A stretch of DNA of 64,000 nt from the NCBI GenBank assembly GCA_020055645.1, contig CM034546.1, positions 85,374,001 to 85,438,000 of the forward strand, given 5' to 3'. A program made the position numbers and the translations under genes. Under the pieces are notes generated by a model. The model was not told where the DNA came from and searched no databases. It worked only from the letters and a program-made list of their open reading frames with translations. The DNA comes from Tomocerus qinae (lineage: Eukaryota > Arthropoda > Collembola > Entomobryomorpha > Tomoceridae). Below are positions 54,716 through 64,000 of this stretch, piece after piece (position 1 is the stretch's first letter; every line of letters begins with the position of its first letter).

Positions 54716-55995
54716 ATGTCAAGCTAGAAAAAATCCAGTTAAACGTTTAGCAGAATAAGCTATTGATACAGAAAATAACCGAAGAAAGACGAGGATCACC
54801 CTATCTAATTACGAAATTCTTCTTCAAAAATACAATGCAAAAATAAAATGTGCGCCATCATTCATCTGCTCCTGTTGCGGAGGATTATTTTACGAAGAAA
54901 ATACAACCGTCACATCAGAAGAAACTCTTATGGAAAAACATGATGATGAATTTATACAGTCTGTTCTTAAAGTACCTCAAAATCAACACAGATTTTGTTC
55001 AACGTGCAAATTATCAATAAATAAAAAACGCGTTCCACGTCTTAGCCTTTCAAACGGTTTTGATTTCCCTGAAATTCCAGAAGAACTACAGGTATGAAAT
55101 TACAAATATTATATTGATGTATGCATTTCTTTGCTACACATGTAGAAAGATCATTTATATTTAAAATTTAAATTTTGCATTATTTATTTTAATTCTTTAC
55201 AGAGTCTTTCGCCGCTTGAGGAGCGATTGGTTGCTCTACAGATTCCCTTTATGCAAATAAGACTACTAGGGTCTGAAAGACAATCGTCGCTTAAAGGAAA
55301 TGTCGTTAATGTAGAAAATGACCTTAATGTTTGCGCACAAGTTCTTCCTAGAAAATTTGATGAGACGTCTACTGTCCAAGTTCAGCTAGGATCGAGGCGA
55401 ATGAGCTATAGATCTCCATACATGTATGAAACTATTCGGCCCAAAAAGGTTTATAAAGCTGTAATGTACTTGGTGAATACTGATTTATACAAATCTGAAA
55501 ACGTCGCTCTTTGTGAAGATTGGAGCTTTTATGAAGATGGTACATTAATTTCTCCATAAACTATCAACATTTCTGCAGTCAAATATAAATATAAATAGTT
55601 TTGGAATAATTTTAGATGCCACGTTAAATTTTATCTGTTCTGGAAATCAGCAATCCTTAAACGACCTGAACAACGGTACGTTAGTTTACGTGAATTTAAT
55701 ATTAAATATTATGTTATTTCAAAACCAATAGTAATTCATAATTTCTTTGTAAAGATTCTCATGTGACACAAAAAGGTCTATATGATAAGGATTAAAATAA
55801 TTTACGTAAATTGTTAATTTAATTTGAGCTAGATTTGTAATACCTTTTGTACTTTTAGCTTGTTTTCATGAAGATGCCTCCGCTTCAAATAAAAACGTGG
55901 ATAAAGATCATGAAGGTACAGGAAATTTTATTAAATTATTATTAAATTAGTAAATTATTATTTGGTTTTATATTAACGGTGATGATACTAATAGC

Positions 55996-57749
55996 AACAA
56001 TGAACAAGGACAATTAACTGGGGCAGAAGAAACGTTAATATACCATGAAAACCAATTTGGAGTAAGAATTGCACCGGGAGAAGGAAATACCCCAATGCCA
56101 TTTTTTAATGATCTGAATGCAGAAGAATTATCCTTCCAAAGTATTTATTGTGGAGTTGGAAGACAATTTAAAGAAAATCTGAGAATATCAAATACTGATA
56201 TTACCAAATCTGAGGTGAAGAGATACGACCGACGGGCTTCGAAGCCAACAAAGATACTATATTCGTTTAAACGGTCGTTTAATGAAAAGGTTCAACAAGC
56301 CGTTCATGTGTGCTGTAGAAAAAAAGTGGGAAAAGGACAGTTAACAGCTGGAAATCTAAAGACACCTGGTTTTATTGACAACTTGATCAAAAAAGACGAA
56401 GGATATGCAGTTTTCAAAAACCAAGAAAGTTTTAGCTATGTACGTCAGGTTGGTAAATGTGCCTTCTTTATTACATTGTCAGCAGCAGAGACCAAATGGA
56501 CGGAACTTGCAGTAATGTTGATGAAAATTCTAAAAAATCAAGAGATATCAGAAAGTGAAGTCTCGGCACTACCTTCAGATGAAATACGCGAACTGATAAG
56601 AAGCGACCCTGTCACATGTATGAGACATTTTGACCACAGATTCCGTGCATTTTTGAATCTGCTAATTAAACCTGAAGGTGGTGTGTTTGCTCCTTACAAA
56701 GTCCAAGATTACTTTAGTCGATTAGAATTCCAAATGCGTGGTTCTCCCCATATCCATGGACTTTACTGGATACCAGATGCGCCTGTATATGTAGAAGATG
56801 ACGAAGTTTCAGAAAAAGCATGTGTCGAATTTATCGATCAATTTATTACTTGTGAACGCTGTGAAGAAGGGGACATGGAAAATCTTATATGTGTACAAAT
56901 TTACAGACACTCGCAAACTTGTGAGAAAAAGCTAAAGAAAGGCCAGACGTCGTTTTGGTTTCCCAAAACCTCCAATGGAAGCCACAAAAATTTTGAAACC
57001 ACTGCCAAAAGACTTCAATCAGAAGATAAGAGATCAAGCAAATAAATATTACACCTTCATTCAAGAAAAATTAACTGCAATGGGAAGAGGATTTAAAGAA
57101 AACATAAATTATGACGCTTTTCTTGAATCTTTAAATATGACTCACATTCATTACATTTATGCAGTTCGAAGTTCCATTAAGCGTACAAGTGTATTTCTGA
57201 AGCGATCTACGTCTGCAATTTTTGTAAACCCGTACAATTGACAACTATTGGAAGCTTGGAAAGCTAACATTGACATTCAATTTGTTTTAGATACTTATGC
57301 ATGTGGTAAATATTGTGTTGGCTACAATCTCAAGTCTGATGGCGGTGTGTCAAAATTAATGCAAGCAGTAACAGCAGATTCAAGGCGAGGGAATTTAACA
57401 GTGCAAGAAAAACTAAATAAATATGCAAAGATCTTGATTAATGGCACAGAAATATCGGCCCAAGAAGCAGTATCCTTTATACTAGGAATATCAAACACAA
57501 TTTGTAGCCGATCGGATGTTTCCATTAATACAGCATTGCCCGAAGAACGGATAGGATATCTGAAACCCCAAGAGGAATTGGATGAACTTGGTGATGATAG
57601 TGTAGATGTTTGTGTAAAGGGAATGCTAGATCACTATTCTCAACGTCCAGAGGAGCTTGAAAATATTTGCCTGGCAGACTTTGCCGCTTTGTATGAATTC
57701 TCTAAAGGAAAGAAACCAAATGCCGCTGTTACAGGCCACGATGAAGAAG
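55996..57749 (+). pseudogene. Helentron Rep domain (Helitron-like N)
   Basis: Begins about 'EQGQLTGAEET', then 'QFGVRIAPGEGNTPMPFF', 'ELSFQSIYCGVGRQF', the metal-binding H-x-H box 'MRGSPHIHGLYW' (about 56749) and the tyrosine region 'DTYACGKYCVGYNLKSDGG' (about 57290). The family nicks DNA and joins it to tyrosine to start rolling-circle replication. Lesions: one extra A in the run 56965-56968 shifts the frame (downstream reads 'MEATKILKPLPKDFNQKI'), and TGA at 57239-57241 interrupts before the tyrosine motif. Donor 'gaagaag|gtagta' at 57750. Confidence 0.8.
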
Positions 57750-57885
57750 GTAGTAGAAATTTTGGTTTAATTTCAATATAATTTACGAAAAATAGCTAAG
57801 TCCCATTATAAAATATTTTATAAAAACGTAAATACTTGCTAAAATAATTTACGGAAATTGATTGTTCACATTGTGATGATTGCAG
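57750..57885 (+). other. Helentron intron (phase 1)
   Basis: Donor 'g|gtagta', acceptor 'gattgcag|atg'. Joining gives 'DEEDANENIQ' in frame. Contains the near-palindrome at 57846. Confidence 0.65.
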
Positions 57886-60155
57886 ATGCCAATGAGAATA
57901 TTCAAGGAGAAGAATCGTTTTTTAAAAGTAATCGGAGAGAGAGATTTGAATTGCTTGACAAGAGTGGGCACATTAGGCTGCGGAAAGTCAGAAAAATAAT
58001 AAGATTCCGGCACTATGGAAAGGGCGAAGATGCACAAAATTATCACCGGGAACAATTAATGTTGTTTTTACCATGGCGCAACGAGCAGACAGAGTTGCTT
58101 TCCATTGAATCCATTTAAAAAGCCGAAGAAAATAAAGACATTATACTAGCAAACTCAAAGCCTTATTACTGGAAACGGGAAGTAGATGACAATGTGCTCG
58201 TTTCTCTTATTAATGAGGTGGATGAAGCTGAATATGAGGAAGACCAAGGTGATGTTGAAATTGTTCCGGTGACTAATCTTGAAGAAGATCCAGAATTTTC
58301 ACAGTGGGAGAATCCTGGTCAAGCCGAGCCAATTCCACGAGCTTAAAATTTTCTCCCGCCAAAATTAGTATGTTTAGAAGAATACCTTAAAATAATGCGG
58401 AGTCTGAACAATAAACAACAGCGATTTGTAATGAACACGTTGCACTTAATCAAAACATCCAAGGATCCCTTTTATGCTTTTCTTAGTGGTGGTGCTGGAG
58501 TTGGGAAAAGCCATGTTATTACAGCTATCGTTCAAAGTTATCTTCGTTTTAATTCAAGATTGGTTACAGAAACACCAGACGAAGTGTGCGTTTTAGTATC
58601 ATCCCCAACTGGAAAAGCTGCGTTTAATGTCTTCGGAATGACATTGCATTCAACTTTTAGTTTACCACCTAATCAATACCATGGACCAATATGCCCATTA
58701 GAAGCTGGAAAATTGAACACTTTAAGATTAAAGTTCCGAAAAACAAAGCTTTTCATAATTGATGAAATATCCATGGTAAGTGTTCAGCAGCTATATGACA
58801 TTGACAAGTGGTTGCAACAAATATTCGAAAATGGAGAAAACTTTGGTGGTAGATCTGTAATTGTGGTAGGACACCTTCGACAACTTCCTCCTGTGGCAGG
58901 AACACAACCAAATAAACACTTGCCTCGTTCAGACTGTGTTGGCAATACACTCTTGAAAATGTTCCCGCTGTTTGAATTAGATGAAATAATGAGACAACAA
59001 GGAGAACATGCGTTGACCAACCCCCATTGACGCAATTCGACTATTTAAATTTAATGAAGAATGTCAAAAATATAATGCTACAGTACATCAACAATTGCAC
59101 ACGGAAGGGGCTACCTCAATAGCATTTGACAGAGTCCAAGGTAATGATAAATTTTAAACCGTGTTTTTTTGAAATATATTTGATATTTATTGCGTGTTCT
59201 TGATGTTAATTTTAATTAAAAATTTACGTAAATTAATTTGTTTTTAGGGAAGGGTTCTCAAAGTCAAAAGAAATCTTTGTTGGAGAGGGCAAGTAAACTG
59301 ACCGTGCAGGAAACAGACGGAGTTCCTTACAGAACGAATCTTCAGATCGGAGCTGTATATTTTGTGTCTACGAACATCAATGTCCAAGATGGTCTTTTTA
59401 ATGGATCAACAGGATATCTAAAGAAGATTGAGTATGGAAGACTGGGAGAACAATTAATACCGATACGTGCATGGATGAATTTCAAAAACCCTTTGATTGG
59501 CATAGAAAAACGCCAACAATTTAAACAATACCAACAGAAGCATCAAATTCATCCTGATTGGGTGCCCATAGGGCGAATAACAAAAACCCTTAGCAAAAGT
59601 GAACAAGCTCACAGTTTAAAAATCGTCAGGACTCAAATTCCTCTTGTAGCCGCCAATGGAATGACCATTACAAAATCACAAGGGTCATCATTAGCAGCAG
59701 TTGTTGTAAAAGTCAATGGCAGAAAGCTGACACGACCTGAACTTTATGTAGCTTGCAGTAGATCTACTTCCCTAAATGGATTATATATCGATGGTAAATT
59801 TCAACCTCCAAATGAGACTGGTCCACTAGACGCAGTTACTATCGAAATGTTAACACTACGTGGAAGTCCATTTACATTTTCTACACGATTCATTGAAGAC
59901 TACGATAATAATTTTCAGAAACTTTACTTTCATAATATTCAGTCGTTTGTTTGCCATTTGAAAGATTTAATATCGGACAGCTGCGCTATGGGTAGTAATA
60001 TTATCAGACTCAATTTGTCATCTACTGATGGGATGACACATATTGATTGCTGCTTTTCTAATGTCAATGGTCTAAAAGCATGGTATTATGAGTCTTACTA
60101 CAGCTATCATAAACCAATTTGTATTGTGTGGCCAAAACAATCCTATGTGATTTAG
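57886..60155 (+). pseudogene. Helentron PIF1 helicase with truncated endonuclease tail
   Basis: Continues the Rep protein. In-frame TAA codons at 58116 and 58344 precede the helicase. Motifs: Walker A 'LSGGAGVGKSHVITAI' (about 58483), 'SSPTGKAAFNVFG', Walker B 'LFIIDEISMVS' (about 58750), 'VVGHLRQLPPV' where the usual Asp of GDxxQLPPV is His, 'TITKSQGSS' and 'YVACSRSTSLNGLYIDG'. An extra C in the run 59021-59025 shifts frame before the intron at 59141-59247. After helicase, 'FHNIQSFVCHLKDLI' begins the endonuclease but jumps to 'THIDCCFSNVNGLKAWYY', lacking the central catalytic part that copy A keeps. The family unwinds DNA for strand transfer. Confidence 0.82.
59141..59247 (+). other. Helentron intron in helicase (phase 1)
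   Basis: Donor 'gtccaag|gtaatg', acceptor 'gtttttag|gg'. Joins cleanly to 'VQGKGSQSQKKS'. Copy A has an acceptor-like site at the matching position near 2470. Contains a perfect palindrome at 59221. Confidence 0.75.
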
Positions 60156-60264
60156 TAATATAATGTTTTTAGTGATATTCTGAAATTAAATATATAACAA
60201 CATACACATGACAATGTATTGTAAATGGTATCTAATTAATAAAGTTGTGTTTAATAAATCAATT

Positions 60265-60575
60265 TTAAAAAACCTACGGCAAGCCGTAACAGAAGCTCGC
60301 CTGAGTGAAGGGGACCGTGTACACAGTTTTAGTAGAGTAATAGAAATATGTTTATTTTCATATCTATTGGTTAATATTGAGTATCAAAATCAAAATTTTG
60401 ACCATCAAAGTCAACAGAAAACTAAAGCAGATAAACATTGACAATGAAAATCAACAGAAAATCAAAATTGATTAATGTCTGAGTTTGTATATGAGCAGGA
60501 TCGGTCACATCCCCTGATTTTGAGGGTTGAAAATTCAATTGGCGATAACTTTGGAACGGTTATACCTAAACTACT
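60265..60575 (+). repeat. Conserved repeat head plus short minisatellite and flanking repeat
   Basis: 'cctacggcaagccgtaacag' at 60271, two or three minisatellite units (60375-60480), then 'gagcaggatcggtcacatcc' and 'gataactttggaacggttat', the latter two shared with 52910-53000. It starts 110 bp after the Helentron stop. Confidence 0.7.
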
Positions 60576-61077
60576 AAAATAAAGGAGGGTTTCCGGATAA
60601 GGGCACTTCACTTGGCTATTTTCGCTTGACCATTTTTTATAGAGCACACTAGTTTAGAAACTTCAAACTTTCAGAATTCATAGATGATATTCTTGGGAAC
60701 GTCATTTATGATTTTTGAGTTTGAGGTATCTTTAGTTTCTGAGATATACCCGTCTTTGTGAAAGTCCTTTACCCTATCTATATACAGGGGAAAAGACTTT
60801 AAATGCCAAAAAAATTGTGAGCACACAACTCTACAAATCTGAAACTTTTACCATAAGTTCTTCAAACTGTTTAAAAATTATGATGTGAATTTGGAGTTTG
60901 AGGTATTTTTTGTTTTTGAACAAAATTGGTTCAAAAATTAAAAATTACCTCAATCCCTTAGAAAAAAGATTTTTCAGATATGAATATATCTAAAATTGAC
61001 GCTACCTCGGTTACCATGTGCTTCTACTGTTTGTATTGGGGATTGATGATCATTTTTTGTTAGATCAAACATACTAC
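60576..61077. other. Intergenic DNA without recognised features
   Basis: AT-rich, no gene or repeat that I can support. Confidence 0.35.
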
Positions 61078-61281
61078 CCAAGGTCAACCAAACTAGGTAT
61101 CTCAAAATACATAACCAAAGGTCAACTATACAAGGTATCTCAAAATACTTAACCAAGGTCAACTCAAGGTATCTCAAAATACTTAACCAAGGTCAACTCA
61201 AGGTATCTCAAAATACTTAACCAAGGTCAACTCAAGGTATCTCAAAATACTTAACCAAGGTCAACACAAGGTATCCCAGAA
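61078..61281 (+). repeat. 33-bp minisatellite, about 6 units
   Basis: The unit is 'aaccaaggtcaactcaaggt' + 'atctcaaaatact'. The middle four units are nearly identical; outer ones diverge. Confidence 0.88.
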
Positions 61282-61295
61282 TCAGGCATCCTGAA

Positions 61296-61665
61296 GGTTG
61301 AATTATAGTAGTGGTTGCACCAAAGTGATTTGAATGTTTCCAGGGCTCCGCCGTCAGGGACAAAGTGACGACATGCTGCAGAAAATTGGTTTCCCCCAAC
61401 CAGTTCTCCGAATCAAAAGCAGGGAGAAAGTGGTTTGAAATAACTGGTTGGGGGAAACCAGTTCTCTGGAGCTTGTCGTCACTTTGTCCCTGAGGGCGGA
61501 GCCCTGGAAACATTCAAATTCAAATCACTTTGGGGTTGCACAAATACCTATCAATGTTATTTTAATTGGGTTAGGTTAAATCCCTAGAAAGCGGGTCCTG
61601 GTATGCCCCGTGTATTTCATAGCGCGATTTTTAAAATGTGCAACCACTACTGCTTTACTTCAACC
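61296..61665. mobile_element. MITE copy 2 (gcagtggttgca family) with nested insertion
   Basis: Ends 'ggttgaattatagtagtggt' and, inverted, 'accactactgctttacttcaacc'. The flanks 'atcctgaa' and 'atcccgaa' agree at 7 of 8 bases, so an 8-bp duplication is likely (hAT or P type). The left terminal repeat is split by a second element at 61320-61533. Confidence 0.75.
61320..61533. mobile_element. Short hairpin MITE (CAAAGTG family), copy 2, nested
   Basis: A near-palindrome 'ccaaagtgatttgaatg...caaatcactttgg', about 214 bp, flanked by 'ggttgca' or 'ggttgcac' on both sides (61313 and 61534), a 7-8 bp duplication; one C is ambiguous. Same family as 18810-19013. Confidence 0.8.
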
Positions 61666-62160
61666 ATCCCGAATTTTCGGTAACTGGAAAATCTTGGTGG
61701 CTCAAATAATTCCCTCCCACTCTGAGAGTAAATCGTAAGATTTTAAGCCAATAGATTGTCATGCTACGGAAGAGAGCATGGCCAAGTCAAAACTTAGAAA
61801 TTGGGAAATCGTTCCAGTTCAAAAACTATTTAATTTTGAAAAATACAGGGGCTTTTTGGAAAAATAGGCCACAATAAGCCCTCAAAAAACATGTGGTTTT
61901 TCAAAACAAAAACATTTTTTAATATGACTTTTTTCCCCCACGGGGATGTGTTATCAATGTTCTGCGCATCGACAAAATAGCCTTAATTCACCCACTTGTA
62001 ATTAGGGAGTTACACTGGCAGACATTTTAATGCCCTACGGGCACAGTTTTCTTGTGAACTCTCTTAGATAGTTGCACGGGCAGGCATACGGAAACTTGGG
62101 ACGGGCAGCTCTCTAATCCTGATCCACATGGCCATGGCTAACCGGACTACTTTGTTGTCA
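61666..62160. other. Intergenic DNA without recognised features
   Basis: No supported gene or repeat; T/A-rich with scattered homopolymers. Confidence 0.35.
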
Positions 62161-62485
62161 CCTGGGGTCAGTTGTACCATCTACTTTTACTTTTTACTTT
62201 GCACTTTTGTCGGCCATTTTTCAAAATTGTCGTTGCACCAAACTTGCAATAAAAGGATAAAGTGAAAAGTAAAAGTAACAAGTAAAAAGCGCTTACTTTT
62301 CATTTTCTGTTGCACAGACAACAAAACGCAAAAGTAGAAAATAAAAAGTAGAACAACTTTGCAAGTTTTTTTGCAAGGTGTCCTGAGGTTTGTCAAACTA
62401 TGCCGAACTTGACTTTCCGATTTTCAGTGCTGTAATAAACCTGCAACATTATTGAAAATTAAATAATAGCCAATCTTGGGTGAAA

Positions 62486-63577
62486 ATGTCTTTCTTACGA
62501 AGACTATACTGCAATTCAAGTGAATCTGATGAAGAAATTCCACGAAAAAAAGTTTACAGAGAGAGGATAAACTTCAACATTTCGAACGAATTTGAATATA
62601 AGGAAAAGTTTCGCCTCCGTTATGACGAGTTTGAATTTTTGCTATAAAAAATAGGCAACTCTATAAGACATCGAACTACCAAAAACAAAGCACTGTCTCC
62701 TAAACAGCAACTTTTGACAACTTTGCACTGGTTGGGCAATGGATCACAATATCACGCCGCTGCTGATATGCACGGTATGCATAAATCAACTGTATGTAGG
62801 ACCGTCAAAAGGGTAACTAAAGCCAACAACGATCACTTGTTCACAATTACGGTGAAATGGCCGGATGACTGTTCGCAACTGGCGACCGAATTCATGAGAA
62901 AAGGTGGTTTTCCATTTGTCTGTGGCTGCGTCGATGGAACGTTAATTAATGTAATTTCTCCACAAGTCAACGAAGAACAGTTTGTAGATAGACATGGTGA
63001 TCACTCTATCAATGCAATGATGGTTTGTGGACCGGATTTAACCTTCTACTTTCTTTCCGCGCGCTGGCCAGGGTCTACTCATGATGCCCGCGTAATGAGA
63101 AACTCTACTTATTGGTAAACATTTGTATGATGTTATTATTGGTAATATGGGATTAAAGATTTCATTATTCGCCTGTAATTTAAATTCCTAATCATGCTAT
63201 ATTAAATATTATATTCTTCAGGTGATTCTGCATATGGTTTAAAAGACTGGTTGATTACTCCTTACCACAATAACCCTGCTGATCCTGCGGAAAGAAGATT
63301 CAATGCTTGCCACAAAAGCTGTAGACGACTCATAGAATATGCTTATGGAGTCTTAAAAAAACGATTTCCATGTCTTAGCTTGTTGCGAGTCAATCCTTCT
63401 TATGCGGCTAATATTATTTCTGCGTGTGCGATTATTCATAATATTGCAACAAAATCCGATTTCGACTGGCCAGAAGGTGAAAACGATGATGATAATATTG
63501 AAATAGGAGTTGAAAATCGTAATGAAAACGCTAGAGGTGTAGCTAGAGTAAGGGAACTTCTGGCATTCTTTACTTAA
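62486..63577 (+). pseudogene. PIF/Harbinger transposase (HARBI1-like nuclease), broken
   Basis: The ATG at 62486 opens 'MSFLRRLYCNSSESDEEIPR'. An in-frame TAA at 62645 interrupts before 'TTLHWLGNGSQYHAAADMHG', the helix-turn-helix region 'HKSTVCRTVKRVT'. Catalytic blocks follow: 'VCGCVDGTLINV' (first Asp), 'ARWPGSTHDARVMRNS' (second Asp), and after a gap 'GDSAYGLKDWLITPYH', 'NPADPAERRFN' and 'LIEYAYGVLKKRFPC' (Glu). The donor at about 63115 and acceptor at about 63221 do not agree in phase, and about 15 residues expected between them are missing. Family members cut and paste the element at TWA sites. Confidence 0.75.
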
Positions 63578-63696
63578 ATTACAAAAGAATTAATGATCAT
63601 ATAATACTACAGATACTACAAATTCGTTAATCAATCATGTGCTAATTTGTATTTTACTTAACAGTTGAAGTGCTAAATTAATTTGATTTAAGTTCG

Positions 63697-63999
63697 CTAA
63701 TAAATAACCTTATCCAGAAGAGATTTTGTCAGTGCACAATGTTCTAAGTGTAGTTCTTGCTCTAATTTAAATGTTTCGAGCTGTAATTTGTACTGTTCGA
63801 GTTCAAGGACTGATATTTGGAGTTTCCGTTTTTTATCCAAAAGTTCAGAATCGACGACGTGTTTCTTTTTCTTTATCACTTTCTTTTGATGGACAACTTC
63901 TTGTGGAATTTGCTCTACACTTTCCTCTTCGTCGCTTATCGTGTTATCATTGTCATCACAATTTGCACTTAAAAGTATTTGGGATGCTTCAGACTCAGA
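63697..63999 (-). CDS. Harbinger DNA-binding partner protein, C-terminal part (partial)
   Basis: A minus-strand frame is open from the window edge to TAA at 63697. It starts with an acidic stretch ('SESEASQILLSANCDDNDN', 'ISDEEESVEQIPQEVV'), then a basic patch 'HQKKVIKKKKHVV', then a charged helix 'LLDKKRKLQISVLELEQYKL' likely to form a coiled coil. In Harbinger elements the second gene encodes a Myb/SANT or MADF protein that helps carry the transposase to the nucleus; its DNA-binding domain would lie beyond the window. Identity is inferred from position and composition. Confidence 0.5.
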   Translation of the reverse strand, partial: SESEASQILLSANCDDNDNTISDEEESVEQIPQEVVHQKKVIKKKKHVVDSELLDKKRKLQISVLELEQYKLQLETFKLEQELHLEHCALTKSLLDKVIY

Positions 64000-64000
64000 C

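Larger units (their letters stand above)
53715..55556 (+). pseudogene. Helentron protein, N-terminal part: repeats, zinc finger, DUF6570
   Basis: The ATG at 53715 gives 'MPRLRKKSGEQKRQEMRMR' then two blocks of 21-residue repeats (53930-54270 and 54330-54715). Next a C-x2-C finger, 'FICSCCGGLFY' and 'RFCSTCKLSINKKRVPRL' (about 54860-55040), then after an intron (55091-55202, phase 0) DUF6570 'LSPLEERLVALQIPFMQIRL', 'LKGNVVNVENDLN'. The role in family members is unclear; the finger may bind DNA. Lesions: a 1-base insertion near 54254, a 1-base loss in an A-run at 54317-54322, and TAA at 54756. The region after 55556 needs an intron or is broken. Confidence 0.75.
53572..60160 (+). mobile_element. 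Helentron (Helitron2) copy B, long but inactivated
   Basis: A rolling-circle transposon with, in order: arginine-rich 21-residue repeats, a Cys-rich zinc finger, DUF6570, Rep (Helitron-like N), PIF1 helicase and a C-terminal endonuclease remnant. Helicase followed by endonuclease identifies the Helentron subclass. The gene is split by introns at about 55091-55202, 57750-57885 and 59141-59247, plus one or two between 55557 and 55995. I could not place the terminal structures; the range given covers the palindromic motif at 53572 through the last stop. Confidence 0.8.
62163..64000 (+). mobile_element. PIF/Harbinger element (right end beyond window)
   Basis: A likely left terminus 'tggggtcagttgtaccatc' at 62163 is followed by a transposase frame and, convergently, a second minus-strand frame running off the window. 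The two-gene arrangement (DDE nuclease plus DNA-binding partner) is characteristic of Harbinger. The subterminal region 62180-62360 is rich in 'aagtaaaag'-type repeats. The other terminus is not in view, so the left end is not confirmed. Confidence 0.7.

Overview
This is a eukaryotic, AT-rich, intron-bearing sequence. The mix of transposon families points to an arthropod, probably an insect or chelicerate: BEL/Pao, copia, Helentron, P-element, DUF4817-type mariner, hAT, FLYWCH/MULE and PIF/Harbinger elements, plus a tRNA-derived SINE. I cannot name the order or species. The only convincing host gene is one class A neuropeptide-type GPCR on the + strand. Its four exons (7444-7974, 43596-43778, 44092-44255, 45327-45606) splice in compatible phases to a 385-residue receptor with every hallmark motif. 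Almost everything else is mobile DNA, much of it inside the receptor's 35.6-kb first intron.

Layout. 221-6289 is a giant foldback (hairpin) element; its left arm was invaded by a Helentron remnant, which was itself invaded by a SINE with a 13-bp target-site duplication. 6310-7215 is a small terminal-inverted-repeat element. 7444 starts the GPCR. Intron 1 then holds, in order: an internally deleted mariner with 217-bp terminal repeats (9580-10501), BEL/Pao element 1 (11235-17810), a second foldback copy (18271-20232), a hAT-like element with subterminal repeat clusters (22989-23868), a P-element transposase remnant (24626-25821), a probable solo LTR (26052-27044), a minisatellite-bearing Helentron-like non-autonomous element (27504-28735), a 1.7-kb palindrome (29573-31305), a copia element split by BEL/Pao element 2 (31917-38190, 5-bp duplication ATTAC), a FLYWCH/MULE element whose terminal inverted repeats are tandem arrays (39917-41657), and two smaller foldbacks (41879-43395). 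Intron 3 contains a 912-bp element with a clean 9-bp duplication ending 20 bp before exon 4.

Downstream of the receptor are an inverted-repeat-bounded composite (46713-50196) carrying a hAT insertion and an in-frame LINE-RT/BEL-integrase chimera, LINE ORF1 fragments (50200-51557), and a long Helentron (53572-60160) with Rep, PIF1 helicase and a collapsed endonuclease domain, broken by at least four frameshifts and four stops. The window ends in a nested MITE pair (61296-61665) and a two-gene PIF/Harbinger element (about 62163 to the edge).

Recency. Both BEL/Pao copies have near-identical LTRs (1 difference in 452 bp, 2 in 421 bp). Element 2 has a single uninterrupted 1753-residue gag-pol frame and is the best candidate for a recently mobile element. 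Everything else is decayed to some degree. Because at least seven long inverted repeats lie inside GPCR introns, the primary transcript of this gene is predicted to contain many long hairpins.
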